NCBI GenBank assembly: GCA_040757355.1
Contig: JBFLWY010000024.1
Coordinates: 1 to 44,730 of the forward strand
Reading direction: 5' to 3'
Source: DTYU01 sp040757355
Lineage (GTDB): Bacteria; Bacillota; Desulfotomaculia; Desulfotomaculales; Ammonificaceae
Length of the DNA stretch: 44,730 nt
The stretch's first letter is position 1. Each line of letters begins with the position of its first letter. The translations under genes and the position numbers were made by a program. Under the pieces are notes generated by a model that saw nothing but the letters and a program-made list of their open reading frames with translations, ran no database searches and was not told where the DNA came from. Below, piece after piece: positions 31,901-39,883 of the stretch.

Positions 31901-33148
31901 CTACCACCCGGCGGCCTTTAATACGTTGGCTTGGTGGTCCGGCTTAACAGCGTTGGTGTTGTGACTTCTGCTGTTATAAAAGTAGAGACAGAACTGGCCC
32001 TCAAAATCATTATTAAAAATGGTTTCCGGGCCATGCGGCTGTCCATACATAGAAGCAGCAAAGGTGCGATCACCTACGGTCAGCAGGATGGGTCGGGCGT
32101 CCCAGGACCACTTATTGCCGAACACCTCATACATTACCGCAGTGTCGGCCGCAGTCAAGGGTTCACAATCCGCGTGGTTCGAGCCTCCCATGTGGTATAT
32201 TTTGAATTGCTTCTTAGTTGACCAGTCAGTAACCGTGGCAACGCTACCCACATTAAAGACCCACCGAACCCAGGGCCAGGCAAGCAGTTCACCGTAGCCC
32301 TGTTTTCTCGTTCCGTAAGGCCCCTGAACGGTCACCGCCTTCTTGCCAGGGGGCATGTACAACGGCTGGTCGGGCATCAAGATGTCGCTATGGAGCCGGT
32401 TAGTTTCCCGAAGAGCCTGGATGGTTGTACCCAGCTTATAAGCAATACTTCCCAGTGTATCGCCAGGCTGCACCCGGTATATGGGCAGTTCTTCCGGGTT
32501 GACTGGCTGCGCCGCCTGTTCCGCTGTGAGACCCTCAGCGGGGGGCGGCGGCAGAGTTGAAACCGGTTCCGGAGGAGGTTGCTGCTGGGGAGGCGGGACA
32601 TCTTGAACCGGCACCTGCAGCAATTGTCCCGCCCGCAATGAGTCGCTGAACAGGGAGTTGGCTTGCATCAGGTTTTGGATGCTGGAATTGTAGCGTTTGG
32701 CCACAAGCCATAGCGTATCGCCTGCCTGTACCTGATAACTCTGATATCCTTCCCGGGCCACCGGAATCCGGAGGACTTGTCCGACCCAAAGGTAATCACC
32801 TGTGAGTCCGTTGGCGGCCTGAATTTCTCTGATACTGCGGCCTGTGCGCTGGGCAATCAGCCACAGCGTATCCCCTGGTTGTACACGGTAGGCGTAAGCA
32901 GCGCCATCGTAGCTTACCGGAAGATATAAAGCTTGGCCGGTATTGACGTTATCTTCTGATAAGCCGTTACTGTTTTTAATCACGCTTATTGTGGTACCGT
33001 AGCGTTGTGCCAAAAGCCAAAGGGTGTCCCCGCCCCTAACTTGATAAGCAATACAGCCTTCCGTGGCGGCTTGAGCAACGGGTGATAAAAGTAAGATGAA
33101 CCCTCCTACTATAATTGCAAATACTGGGCAGCATTTCCTTTTGACCAT
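31901..33148 (-). CDS. Secreted protein with four LysM repeats
   Basis: About 415-aa exported wall-binding protein. Signal peptide: KRKCCPVFAIIVGGFILLLSPVAQA. LysM motifs start near residues 34, 86, 137 and 227 (each YxVxxGDTLWLxAxRxG). A Pro-rich linker (about 185-225) precedes the fourth. The C-terminal 130 residues form a conserved Firmicute domain of uncertain role with HMGGSNHADCEPLTAADTA, GNKWSWDARPIL and SHNTNAVKPDHQ; its conserved His, Asp and Asn suggest a wall-active or metal site. ATG 33148 follows AAAGGAG and gives a clean signal peptide. LysM proteins of this build are frequent in spores and cell walls. Confidence 0.85.
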   Translation of the reverse strand: MVKRKCCPVFAIIVGGFILLLSPVAQAATEGCIAYQVRGGDTLWLLAQRYGTTISVIKNSNGLSEDNVNTGQALYLPVSYDGAAYAYRVQPGDTLWLIAQRTGRSIREIQAANGLTGDYLWVGQVLRIPVAREGYQSYQVQAGDTLWLVAKRYNSSIQNLMQANSLFSDSLRAGQLLQVPVQDVPPPQQQPPPEPVSTLPPPPAEGLTAEQAAQPVNPEELPIYRVQPGDTLGSIAYKLGTTIQALRETNRLHSDILMPDQPLYMPPGKKAVTVQGPYGTRKQGYGELLAWPWVRWVFNVGSVATVTDWSTKKQFKIYHMGGSNHADCEPLTAADTAVMYEVFGNKWSWDARPILLTVGDRTFAASMYGQPHGPETIFNNDFEGQFCLYFYNSRSHNTNAVKPDHQANVLKAAGW

Positions 33149-33320
33149 CAATATCACTCCTTTGGCATATTTTTTCCCCGACTTGCCATAAAACACCAAC
33201 AATAGACAGATATCGACATTCCTTGAGTATGTTTCTACATAAAGCTTGATTTTCCTTCAAAGGTTCCATCTGTAAATATTACCAAGGTTACCGTGTTTTC
33301 CAAAGGAGGAGGTAATTAAG

Positions 33321-33389
33321 CTGAGGAAAAGATTTGGTTTGCTGATTGCATTAGCTACTGCTATATCAATAGCCGGCAGTCCTGATTGA
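33321..33389 (+). pseudogene. Signal-peptide remnant of a lost secreted protein
   Basis: AGGAGGAGGT followed 7 bases later by CTG opens a 22-codon frame (RKRFGLLIALATAISIAG...) ending in TGA. The other frame then continues FAGAAPA, the expected cleavage region, so a frameshift has cut it. Downstream DNA is repeat C and other non-coding sequence. The CTG in start position echoes atpF. The 33149-33807 gap holds only this and repeat C. Confidence 0.4.
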
Positions 33390-33535
33390 TTTTTGCCGGT
33401 GCGGCACCTGCCTGCAGCCGGCAGGTCGGCTTGGTTCAGAGTGAACTACGGGTAGCGGAGGTTGGAGGAAAGAGGTCAGAAGTCAAAAAAACCAAGGTTC
33501 AAATTCGCAAGGCGGATTCCTTCAACCTTTCTCAA

Positions 33536-33673
33536 TTCCAACACATTGTGCCTCTCACTTCCAAAATGACCGGCACTACCCGGTACTCAGAGTAGGAGTT
33601 GAGCTACGCAGGATAAATGGCGCATGTGGAAACAGGACGATGCGCCGGCAGGATAGATCCGCTGAGTGCCGGG
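33536..33673 (+). repeat. Dispersed repeat C, copy 2, with inverted ends
   Basis: 33536-33640 matches 25639-25735. Here an inner CCCGGTACTCAG (33579-33590) faces CTGAGTGCCGGG (33662-33673), one mismatch, so the copy carries the same CCCRGCACTC-type ends as element A and the 19741 element. Confidence 0.75.
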
Positions 33674-33807
33674 GGCCTTAGAGATAACGGCAGCGGCCAC
33701 ATTACTATGTGATAATTACTGAGTATTCTTGCTACAGCACCAATGGAGCATGGAGCTACCTGGAAGCGCCGAAAGAATCAGACCAGCCGGAACAACCGGC
33801 CCATGGC

Positions 33808-36800
33808 TCAGTCGCCAGCCTCTTTCCGCAAGTTTAGTGGAGCAAGAGGCAGTTTGGCGAGAGACCCCGAAGGCATAGCTACAGCGATGTTTGAGGTTAC
33901 GATTACGCCGCGGGAGTTGTATGCCTTTAAGCGGTAAAAATACCGGGTTCTCTGAAACAGACATATGTCGATATACTCCGCGGTACCGGCGCTGACCCTG
34001 GCAATCTCCCTGAAAGCGTTTTCGCACATCATGCTGCGCTCGATGATGTAACCTTCCACGGCGGTTGAGCCCCCGAACCAGGTGAGTTTAATCCAGTTCG
34101 CATACAGCACCCGGGCAGACAACCGCGGCGGGAGCATGTCCCTGTCCGGACCTTCAGGCCTTTGCGTCGGGGAATCCATTGCATGGCTGGACTCGCTCTT
34201 TTCATCGCACGGGATTTCCTCCTTTCGGTCTTCCTCAACCACCGGCGGGGTTGTCTCGAAATCCTCGTCTGGTACGACTTGCGTTTCCGGGGGCGTTATA
34301 AGGATTTTAACGTTTTTCAGCGCGGGGTTTGAACAGCAGACCACTACCGTTACGTTGGTAGCATGGTGACCTCCGTACGGCCGCAAGTTGGCAGATCCCG
34401 GTGAACTGTCGCTTTCTCGAAACGTGCACCATCGGGGGGCGAGCTTCCGTGGTGCGGGCGTACCGAATACTTCGAGGTCCGTAACGTTTACGGGTGCCGG
34501 GTCGTTGTCCGCGCCGATGCCGGCAATACCTCCATAGCCATCGCCGGCGGTTTGCTCGTACCAGCCGGCCCGGTTGTCGGAAAAGAGGTTGTTAAAGAGC
34601 GTTGGGTCACTGAAGTCCGGGGCACCATCAGGCAAAACTGCCTGGTGGGCGGCACTGTGGGCCTGGCTTGCGATGCCCGCTGCGTGCGGCCGGCCGTCAC
34701 AGCCCTCCGCTGTGGCGGTCGTAATGTTTTTCGCAAAGGTGTTGCCGGCAACGACAACGTTGGACGAATCGCCGAGCGCCAGCCCGCCGCCGAGGTATGT
34801 GGAGACGTTGCTTACTACTACGTTATTTAAAAGGTTAATGCGGTACAACCCTGTCCGAAGTAAATAGATGCCGCCGCCGGCGCCGTTTGCCAGGTTGAAT
34901 TGGATGAGGTTGTCGCAAATATCCACGGCTCCGGAGCCGGAGGAAACCTTTTCCGGCGGGATTGCTTCTTCGCCTCCTACAAAGATGCCTGCGCCTTCAG
35001 TAAAAGAGGTGTTGAAAAGAAACCTGTTGTGGTGGATGCGCCCGTAATGGCTGAGCCCGTAGTGCGAGAAACCTCCGCCGCACCCGGCTGAACAGTTGCC
35101 GTAGACCTCGTTATGGGCGAATTCGTACCCGTGGGCTCCGGAAAAGATCCCCACGCCTCCGGCCAGACCGGCGCCGCCGTTATTCATGATGCGGTTGTGG
35201 TGGATGCGGACCCCGGTGTTCTTACCGTCCCCGCTGAAAGGCCGGCCGATGATTATCCCTCCCCCGAACCCGCCGCTGTTGTCTTGAATGATACTGTTGC
35301 TGATTTCCAGTTGGTGGCAGTATGCATTAGCGACAATCCCGCCGCCTTCCTCGCCATTTGCGCCCGTAATCATCACCCCGTCAATCTGCGTGTTAAACGA
35401 GTTAAAGGATCCGTCCCGGGCCACCACTGTAACGACTTGCCCCCGGGGGAGTTCCCGGGGCCCGTCAAAGGCAGTTGCGTCAAGTTTATTCTCCCACGTC
35501 TCCTGGTAGCTTGTGAAATAGCGCCCGTCCAGCTTGGTGACTCCTGCGCCCATTCCCTGGAGTTTGACGTTTTTGTAAAGAATCGGGCTCTCATAGTAAA
35601 CACCGGGGCGGATTATCACCAGCGCTCCGGCGGGAGCGTTATCAATAGCTTCCTGGATGGTGGTCTCCGGTGTGGCTGTCACCACCGGGGGATAGTAGAC
35701 ACCTGGAATAAGGACGTGGATGGTGATGCCGGGGATGCAGGAAAGACCTGCGCTTGTAGTCACCGTAAGCTGTGCCGGTCCGGGAGGAAAGTTTACCGGG
35801 ATGCGGGCGAGAATGAACCTGTCTTTCCAGACCAGGACAGGGACGGGTGTTTCGTTCAGCGTGACCTTTCCCCGCGTTCGGCCGAAGTTCCTCCCCCGGA
35901 TGATCACGCGGCGGCCTCCGTCCGGGGTGATGTGGACCCGGCTTACGCTGTTGAGCTGCGGCATATCTCCGGATAAGCACACCGGGGGTGGGGAGAATCG
36001 TGACTTCGGCGTTTCGACAAAGGCGGTGCGGGGTTGAAGGGCCACGTCGGTATAGGTCGTCCTGCCGGGCCAGACATCAACAACCTGCTTCAGCGTCTGG
36101 TAGTGGGGGTTGTGCTTCTTATTGGGCCTATCGGGGTCCCCGGGATCGTTGGCGGTGATCAGGTACATCCCAGGCGCGACGCCGGAGGGAGTGGGAACGT
36201 CTATCATACATGTAGACGGTAAAAGAACCTCGAAAAAACCGTTGGCGTCCGAGTGGACGGTCGTGAGTAACCGTCCCGTGTAGTCCCGGATGCCAATGGG
36301 CGTATCAGGGATGCCGCGCTTATTACCGTAGTGAATAAGCTCAGGGTTAGTTTCAAGGTTGAAGACATCCCGGAGTAGCCCTGCGATGCGTCCTGGCAGG
36401 GGCACACCGGTATAGTAGACCCCTGAGCCGGTACTGGTCGTTTCTCCGGAAATGTTGGGCAGGTTCTCCGTGAGTTCTTTTCCCGGAGCCGGATCACCCT
36501 GCCTTTCACCGTTTCCTTCCGGAGATGCCGGGTCACCGGCAGAAGCGGGCCAGCGCGGGATGCCGATGTCACCCAGCAGAACCGTTTCTTGCTCGCGGAC
36601 CTGGACGGTCCGGAAAGAAATGATGTGTTCTAAGGGACCGTCCCAAGTGGCGAGCCGGTAAAGGCCCGCTGGAACGTTCGGGACGGAAAAGGTCCCGTCG
36701 GGATTGCCCCGGCCCGTGTACACCTGTTCATTGTTGCCGCGGATATCGGTGAGGGCGATCCAGGGCCGGTCAATGGGGTCGCCGAGCTTCAGAGGTTCAG

Positions 36801-37704
36801 CCGGCGGCTCGAACCCCGTTATGGCCCGGACGCGCCCGGTGATCGTACCCGTTCCCTTCCCGGGGACAAACTCTTTGGGTTTGACGAACCCGATGCAGAC
36901 GAGGGGCACTACAAAGCCTTTTTTTAGGGTGTACCCGTCGTTACCTTCTTCGATCAAGGTGTCAACGATCCTGGTTCCCCTGACCGTAGTACTCTGAATC
37001 CAGTCCGTACCCTCAGGAGGAAGAGCCAGCACCTTATACCTGCCCGGGAGCAGGTTTTCAATGACCGCGTCTCCGTTTTCATCCGTGCGGATTACCCCGC
37101 CGGTGCCGGGAAGCGGTACGGGCCTTCCGTCCGGGTCAATGATAAGATTGCCGCCGGCATCCTGTTTGTAAACAGTACCCAGGGGATTGCCGGCATAGTC
37201 TGCGGCAACCTCGCCGGCAGCGTCATGGAGCAGAATGCGGAAGTCCGGTAGACCGCGTTCGAAGGGGAAGTCATCACTCCCGTTGACCGGACGATTGTCT
37301 TCAAAGACGCGGACCCTGATTGTCGAAAGGGGCAGAGGGTAGGGCAGCAACTCAACGGCCAGCTCACCGTCGGCACTCAGGGTAACCCAGTTGCCCCCCA
37401 ATTTGTAGCCGGGGGCCAAGACGGAAACGAGGTATTTACCTGGAGGCAAAGAAACGGTGTGTTGGTCCGCATCCCCCGTGGCCACGACCGGACAGCAAAT
37501 GGTTGCAGCTTTGGGAGAAAGCTGGTTCCCATGTCCCGGGTGAAACGGATCTCCAGCGGTATCCTGGTTAACGATAAATTTAAAATCCGCAATTGGCCTA
37601 TCTGCTCCAAATTCGAAAACATTTACTGTGAGATTAAAAACACCCGTTTGGGCCGCAGAAGAGATGCCGGCTCCGGCCGGCAGCTTGAAGCCAGGTGTTT
37701 CCAT
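33808..37704 (-). CDS. Giant multidomain beta-helix protein (Ig-like, TIG, FN3)
   Basis: About 1298-aa protein. Order (approximate residues): carboxypeptidase-regulatory/CNA-B-like sandwich modules (20-420, with PPGKYLVSV, LPGRYKVLA and VPAGLYRLA); another such module (480-610); an IPT/TIG domain (VIIRGRNFGRTRGKVTLN, about 635); a right-handed beta-helix (700-1050, IQEAIDNAPAGALVIIRPGVY then NGGAGLAGGVGIFSGAHG-type coils); an acidic linker; and a fibronectin-III-like end (WIKLTWFGGSTAVEGYIIERS). No signal peptide or membrane anchor is seen from either start. ATG 37704 follows GGAGG; ATG 37782 adds a basic 26-residue leader. Probably surface or spore-coat architecture; no enzyme site identified. 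Confidence 0.75.
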   Translation of the reverse strand: METPGFKLPAGAGISSAAQTGVFNLTVNVFEFGADRPIADFKFIVNQDTAGDPFHPGHGNQLSPKAATICCPVVATGDADQHTVSLPPGKYLVSVLAPGYKLGGNWVTLSADGELAVELLPYPLPLSTIRVRVFEDNRPVNGSDDFPFERGLPDFRILLHDAAGEVAADYAGNPLGTVYKQDAGGNLIIDPDGRPVPLPGTGGVIRTDENGDAVIENLLPGRYKVLALPPEGTDWIQSTTVRGTRIVDTLIEEGNDGYTLKKGFVVPLVCIGFVKPKEFVPGKGTGTITGRVRAITGFEPPAEPLKLGDPIDRPWIALTDIRGNNEQVYTGRGNPDGTFSVPNVPAGLYRLATWDGPLEHIISFRTVQVREQETVLLGDIGIPRWPASAGDPASPEGNGERQGDPAPGKELTENLPNISGETTSTGSGVYYTGVPLPGRIAGLLRDVFNLETNPELIHYGNKRGIPDTPIGIRDYTGRLLTTVHSDANGFFEVLLPSTCMIDVPTPSGVAPGMYLITANDPGDPDRPNKKHNPHYQTLKQVVDVWPGRTTYTDVALQPRTAFVETPKSRFSPPPVCLSGDMPQLNSVSRVHITPDGGRRVIIRGRNFGRTRGKVTLNETPVPVLVWKDRFILARIPVNFPPGPAQLTVTTSAGLSCIPGITIHVLIPGVYYPPVVTATPETTIQEAIDNAPAGALVIIRPGVYYESPILYKNVKLQGMGAGVTKLDGRYFTSYQETWENKLDATAFDGPRELPRGQVVTVVARDGSFNSFNTQIDGVMITGANGEEGGGIVANAYCHQLEISNSIIQDNSGGFGGGIIIGRPFSGDGKNTGVRIHHNRIMNNGGAGLAGGVGIFSGAHGYEFAHNEVYGNCSAGCGGGFSHYGLSHYGRIHHNRFLFNTSFTEGAGIFVGGEEAIPPEKVSSGSGAVDICDNLIQFNLANGAGGGIYLLRTGLYRINLLNNVVVSNVSTYLGGGLALGDSSNVVVAGNTFAKNITTATAEGCDGRPHAAGIASQAHSAAHQAVLPDGAPDFSDPTLFNNLFSDNRAGWYEQTAGDGYGGIAGIGADNDPAPVNVTDLEVFGTPAPRKLAPRWCTFRESDSSPGSANLRPYGGHHATNVTVVVCCSNPALKNVKILITPPETQVVPDEDFETTPPVVEEDRKEEIPCDEKSESSHAMDSPTQRPEGPDRDMLPPRLSARVLYANWIKLTWFGGSTAVEGYIIERSMMCENAFREIARVSAGTAEYIDICLFQRTRYFYRLKAYNSRGVIVTSNIAVAMPSGSLAKLPLAPLNLRKEAGD

Positions 37705-38001
37705 CTTTGTCCAGCCTCCGTGCTTTCTGTTTCTTACCCTGTTTATTATGGTATTTAGCTGACGTTTCAGGAGTGCATTCATATCCTAAGAAAGACCTTA
37801 CGCAAACTTGCGGGTTAAAGGCCCCGTACCACCGAAGAGATGAAAATTATCTATCTGCCGCTTAGCCCAAGGTAAAACATCTCACTTCTAACCACTCACC
37901 TTTCACTTCTCAATTTGCCAACCCGATAATCACTTTTTGATTTAAAAGCGCATACATTGGATAAGAACTTCCTCAAATGGTAATGTCAGGAGAGTGGGAT
38001 T

Positions 38002-38280
38002 GTGTCTGCAGTAGCGAAAGCGGTCACGGCAGTAACGACATTCTTCCAGAATGTGCTGGAAAAGTCCGCCGTGGTTATCGGAGTAAGCCAGGATGAGCGG
38101 GGTATGTGGCTCGTAAAGGCTGAGGTTCCCGAAGAGGTTGAGTATATGCGAAAACGCGCCCGCGACGACCTTGTAGGGCTTTATCAGGTTACGCTGGATG
38201 ATGGTTTCAACGTTGTAGGATACGAGCGCATTGCCATCCGCGGGCGGAACAACACCGGTTACGATACTGATAAAGGTTAG
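38002..38280 (+). CDS. gvpO: Gas vesicle protein GvpO
   Basis: 92-aa protein matching the GvpO family in its second half: GVSQDERGMWLVKAEVPEEVEYM, then LVGLYQVTLDDGFNVVGYERI, the typical W-x-V-x-V-E and Y-x-V-x-L-D-x-x-G-x-x-x-G-Y-x-R pattern. GvpO is an accessory protein of gas-vesicle clusters in actinobacteria and haloarchaea, thought to act in expression or assembly. GTG 38002 follows AGGAGAG. It is the first gene of the cluster; the 200 bases upstream show no clear promoter. Confidence 0.8.
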   Translation: MSAVAKAVTAVTTFFQNVLEKSAVVIGVSQDERGMWLVKAEVPEEVEYMRKRARDDLVGLYQVTLDDGFNVVGYERIAIRGRNNTGYDTDKG

Positions 38281-38292
38281 GAGGCAGAATGC

Positions 38293-39201
38293 GTGGGCAA
38301 AAATATCATTCTCGACTTGTCAGATTGGACCATGGATCTGGTTCGAACACCTTTCGTATGCTCCATACTTGAGCGGGCGGCAACATACCTGAAAGCCGGG
38401 TATCCGGTACATTTTTCGGGGCCGTCCGGCGCCGGCAAAACAACGCTTGCCATGGCTACAGCCGCAACGCTTTCCCGGCCGGTTGTAATGATTTACGGCA
38501 ATGACGAGTCCGCCCCGTCAGACTTGATCGGCAGTCCTTTGGGATTCCGGCGCAATTTCATCTACGATAACTTTATCCACTCGGTCTTAAAGACTAAGGA
38601 GGAATTCCAGCCTTACTGGTATGACGGCAGGATCACCACCGCCTGCCGGGAGGGTTACACTCTAATATATGACGAGTTCAACCGTTCCCGCCCAGAAACC
38701 AACAACGTTCTTCTGTCTATCCTGGAAGAAGGCGTCCTTGACATGCAGGGGCTGCACGGCGACGAACAGTACCTGAAGGTAAACAAGAACTTCCGGGCGA
38801 TCCTGACAAGCAATCCGGAAGAGTATGGCGGTGTCCACAGCACACAGGACGCTCTTCAGCAGCGCCTTATAACGCTTCATCTTGGCCTGTACGACAAGGA
38901 AACCGAGATCGCCATCGGAATGCTGAAATCAGGGCTTGGGGAAAACGACGTTGTTAAAGTGGTAAACCTCGTGCGGGAGTTGCGCCAATCGCTCGGCCAA
39001 CAGGTCCTGTCTGTGCGCAGCATCATTCGTATTTGCCGGCTGGCTGCACACGCGAGGGCGCCGGTTAGCGGTGAGAACAGTACCTTCATTCAGATATGTG
39101 AAGACGTCCTGCTTTCCGACCTTCTCCCGTTAAACGGCGACGCGGATGGCAGAGACCGGGCGCTTGCGGCGATCCACGGGGCGCTGAAAAAGTTCTGTTA
39201 G
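38293..39201 (+). CDS. gvpN: Gas vesicle AAA+ ATPase GvpN
   Basis: 302-aa MoxR-related AAA+ ATPase required for enlargement of gas vesicles. Walker A GPSGAGKTT (about residue 43), Walker B TLIYDEFNRSRPE (about 122), sensor-1 AILTSNPEEYGG (about 170). Its N-terminus FVCSILERAATYLKAGYPVHFSG is characteristic of GvpN. GTG 38293 follows AGGAGGC and lies 12 bases after gvpO. The final stop is followed at once by a 110-base inverted-repeat-bounded element that splits the cluster into two parts. Confidence 0.93.
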   Translation: MGKNIILDLSDWTMDLVRTPFVCSILERAATYLKAGYPVHFSGPSGAGKTTLAMATAATLSRPVVMIYGNDESAPSDLIGSPLGFRRNFIYDNFIHSVLKTKEEFQPYWYDGRITTACREGYTLIYDEFNRSRPETNNVLLSILEEGVLDMQGLHGDEQYLKVNKNFRAILTSNPEEYGGVHSTQDALQQRLITLHLGLYDKETEIAIGMLKSGLGENDVVKVVNLVRELRQSLGQQVLSVRSIIRICRLAAHARAPVSGENSTFIQICEDVLLSDLLPLNGDADGRDRALAAIHGALKKFC

Positions 39202-39310
39202 GAGCCCGCTGCAAAACTTCGCCTAACAATTGGGAAGTGCGAAGTTTGAGGTTTGCTCACATCCCACCTCTCAATTGCCTTTCGCATCATGTTCGTTTTT
39301 CGCGGGCTCC
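39201..39310. repeat. 110-bp element with GGAGCCCGC inverted ends
   Basis: GGAGCCCGC (39201-39209) is exactly inverted as GCGGGCTCC (39302-39310). The interior holds an imperfect AAACTTCGC / GCGAAGTTT hairpin and no ORF. It lies between gvpN and the Hsp20-like gene and could act as a terminator-like or processing structure. Confidence 0.6.
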
Positions 39311-39397
39311 AAGCTGTAGTCAACGTTTATGCTCAACAGGTGGAGCAACTCATTTCTGCGCAGTTTAAAGTTTGCAATACTCTGTTAGAGGGTGCTT

Positions 39398-39883
39398 ATG
39401 ATGAGTGAGGAAACCAGACGGCCGGGTTTTTTCGGCGGGCTCTTCGAGTTGTTAGAGCTTGCGAGCAGGCTCAGTGACGAAAACAAATCCGTTCACCGGG
39501 AGGGGGAGTTCAACAGGGGAGGAATTAGAGGACACTGGTCGGTGAACATGCGGTTGGGGACGCTTGCCGGAAACGGTGGAAGCTCCGTTCCGGTCGAACC
39601 CCCGGCTGTGAACGTTAAACCGGAGCAAGCGGCCGCAGAGCCGTACTTGGAGATCCACGATGAGGGAGACTTTCTCCGGGTCATTGCAGATTTGCCCGGA
39701 GGCGCCGAAGCGGCAAAGAACGTTTCGGTCGAAGGCGATCTTTTGATTTACGATGACCCTGACAATGATGTCCATGCCGAGTGGCTGCTGCCGTGTAAAG
39801 TGGGACAAAAACCGCTGAAACTGATATCTAAAAACGGTTTGCTTATCATAGAACTCGGGAAAGCAGGCGACGCAGATGCCTAG
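39398..39883 (+). CDS. Hsp20-like gas vesicle protein (GvpH type)
   Basis: 161-aa protein. The N-terminal third begins RRPGFFGGLFELLELASRLSDEN, as in GvpH-type proteins. The C-terminal 80 residues have alpha-crystallin/Hsp20 features: YLEIHDEGDFLRVIADLPGGAEAAKNVSVEGDLLIYD and LISKNGLLIIELGKA. In haloarchaea GvpH stabilises gas-vesicle proteins as a small heat-shock-like chaperone. ATG 39398 or 39401 follows AGAGGGTG. Its end overlaps the CDC48-like ATPase by 8 bases, so the chaperone and unfoldase are translationally coupled. Confidence 0.75.
   Translation: MMSEETRRPGFFGGLFELLELASRLSDENKSVHREGEFNRGGIRGHWSVNMRLGTLAGNGGSSVPVEPPAVNVKPEQAAAEPYLEIHDEGDFLRVIADLPGGAEAAKNVSVEGDLLIYDDPDNDVHAEWLLPCKVGQKPLKLISKNGLLIIELGKAGDADA

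Noticed and set aside
37783..37900. GCAAACTTGCGGGTTAAAGG region considered as a c-di-GMP-type riboswitch
   Set aside because: The conserved core and tetraloop/receptor elements of the GEMM motif could not be found on either strand.
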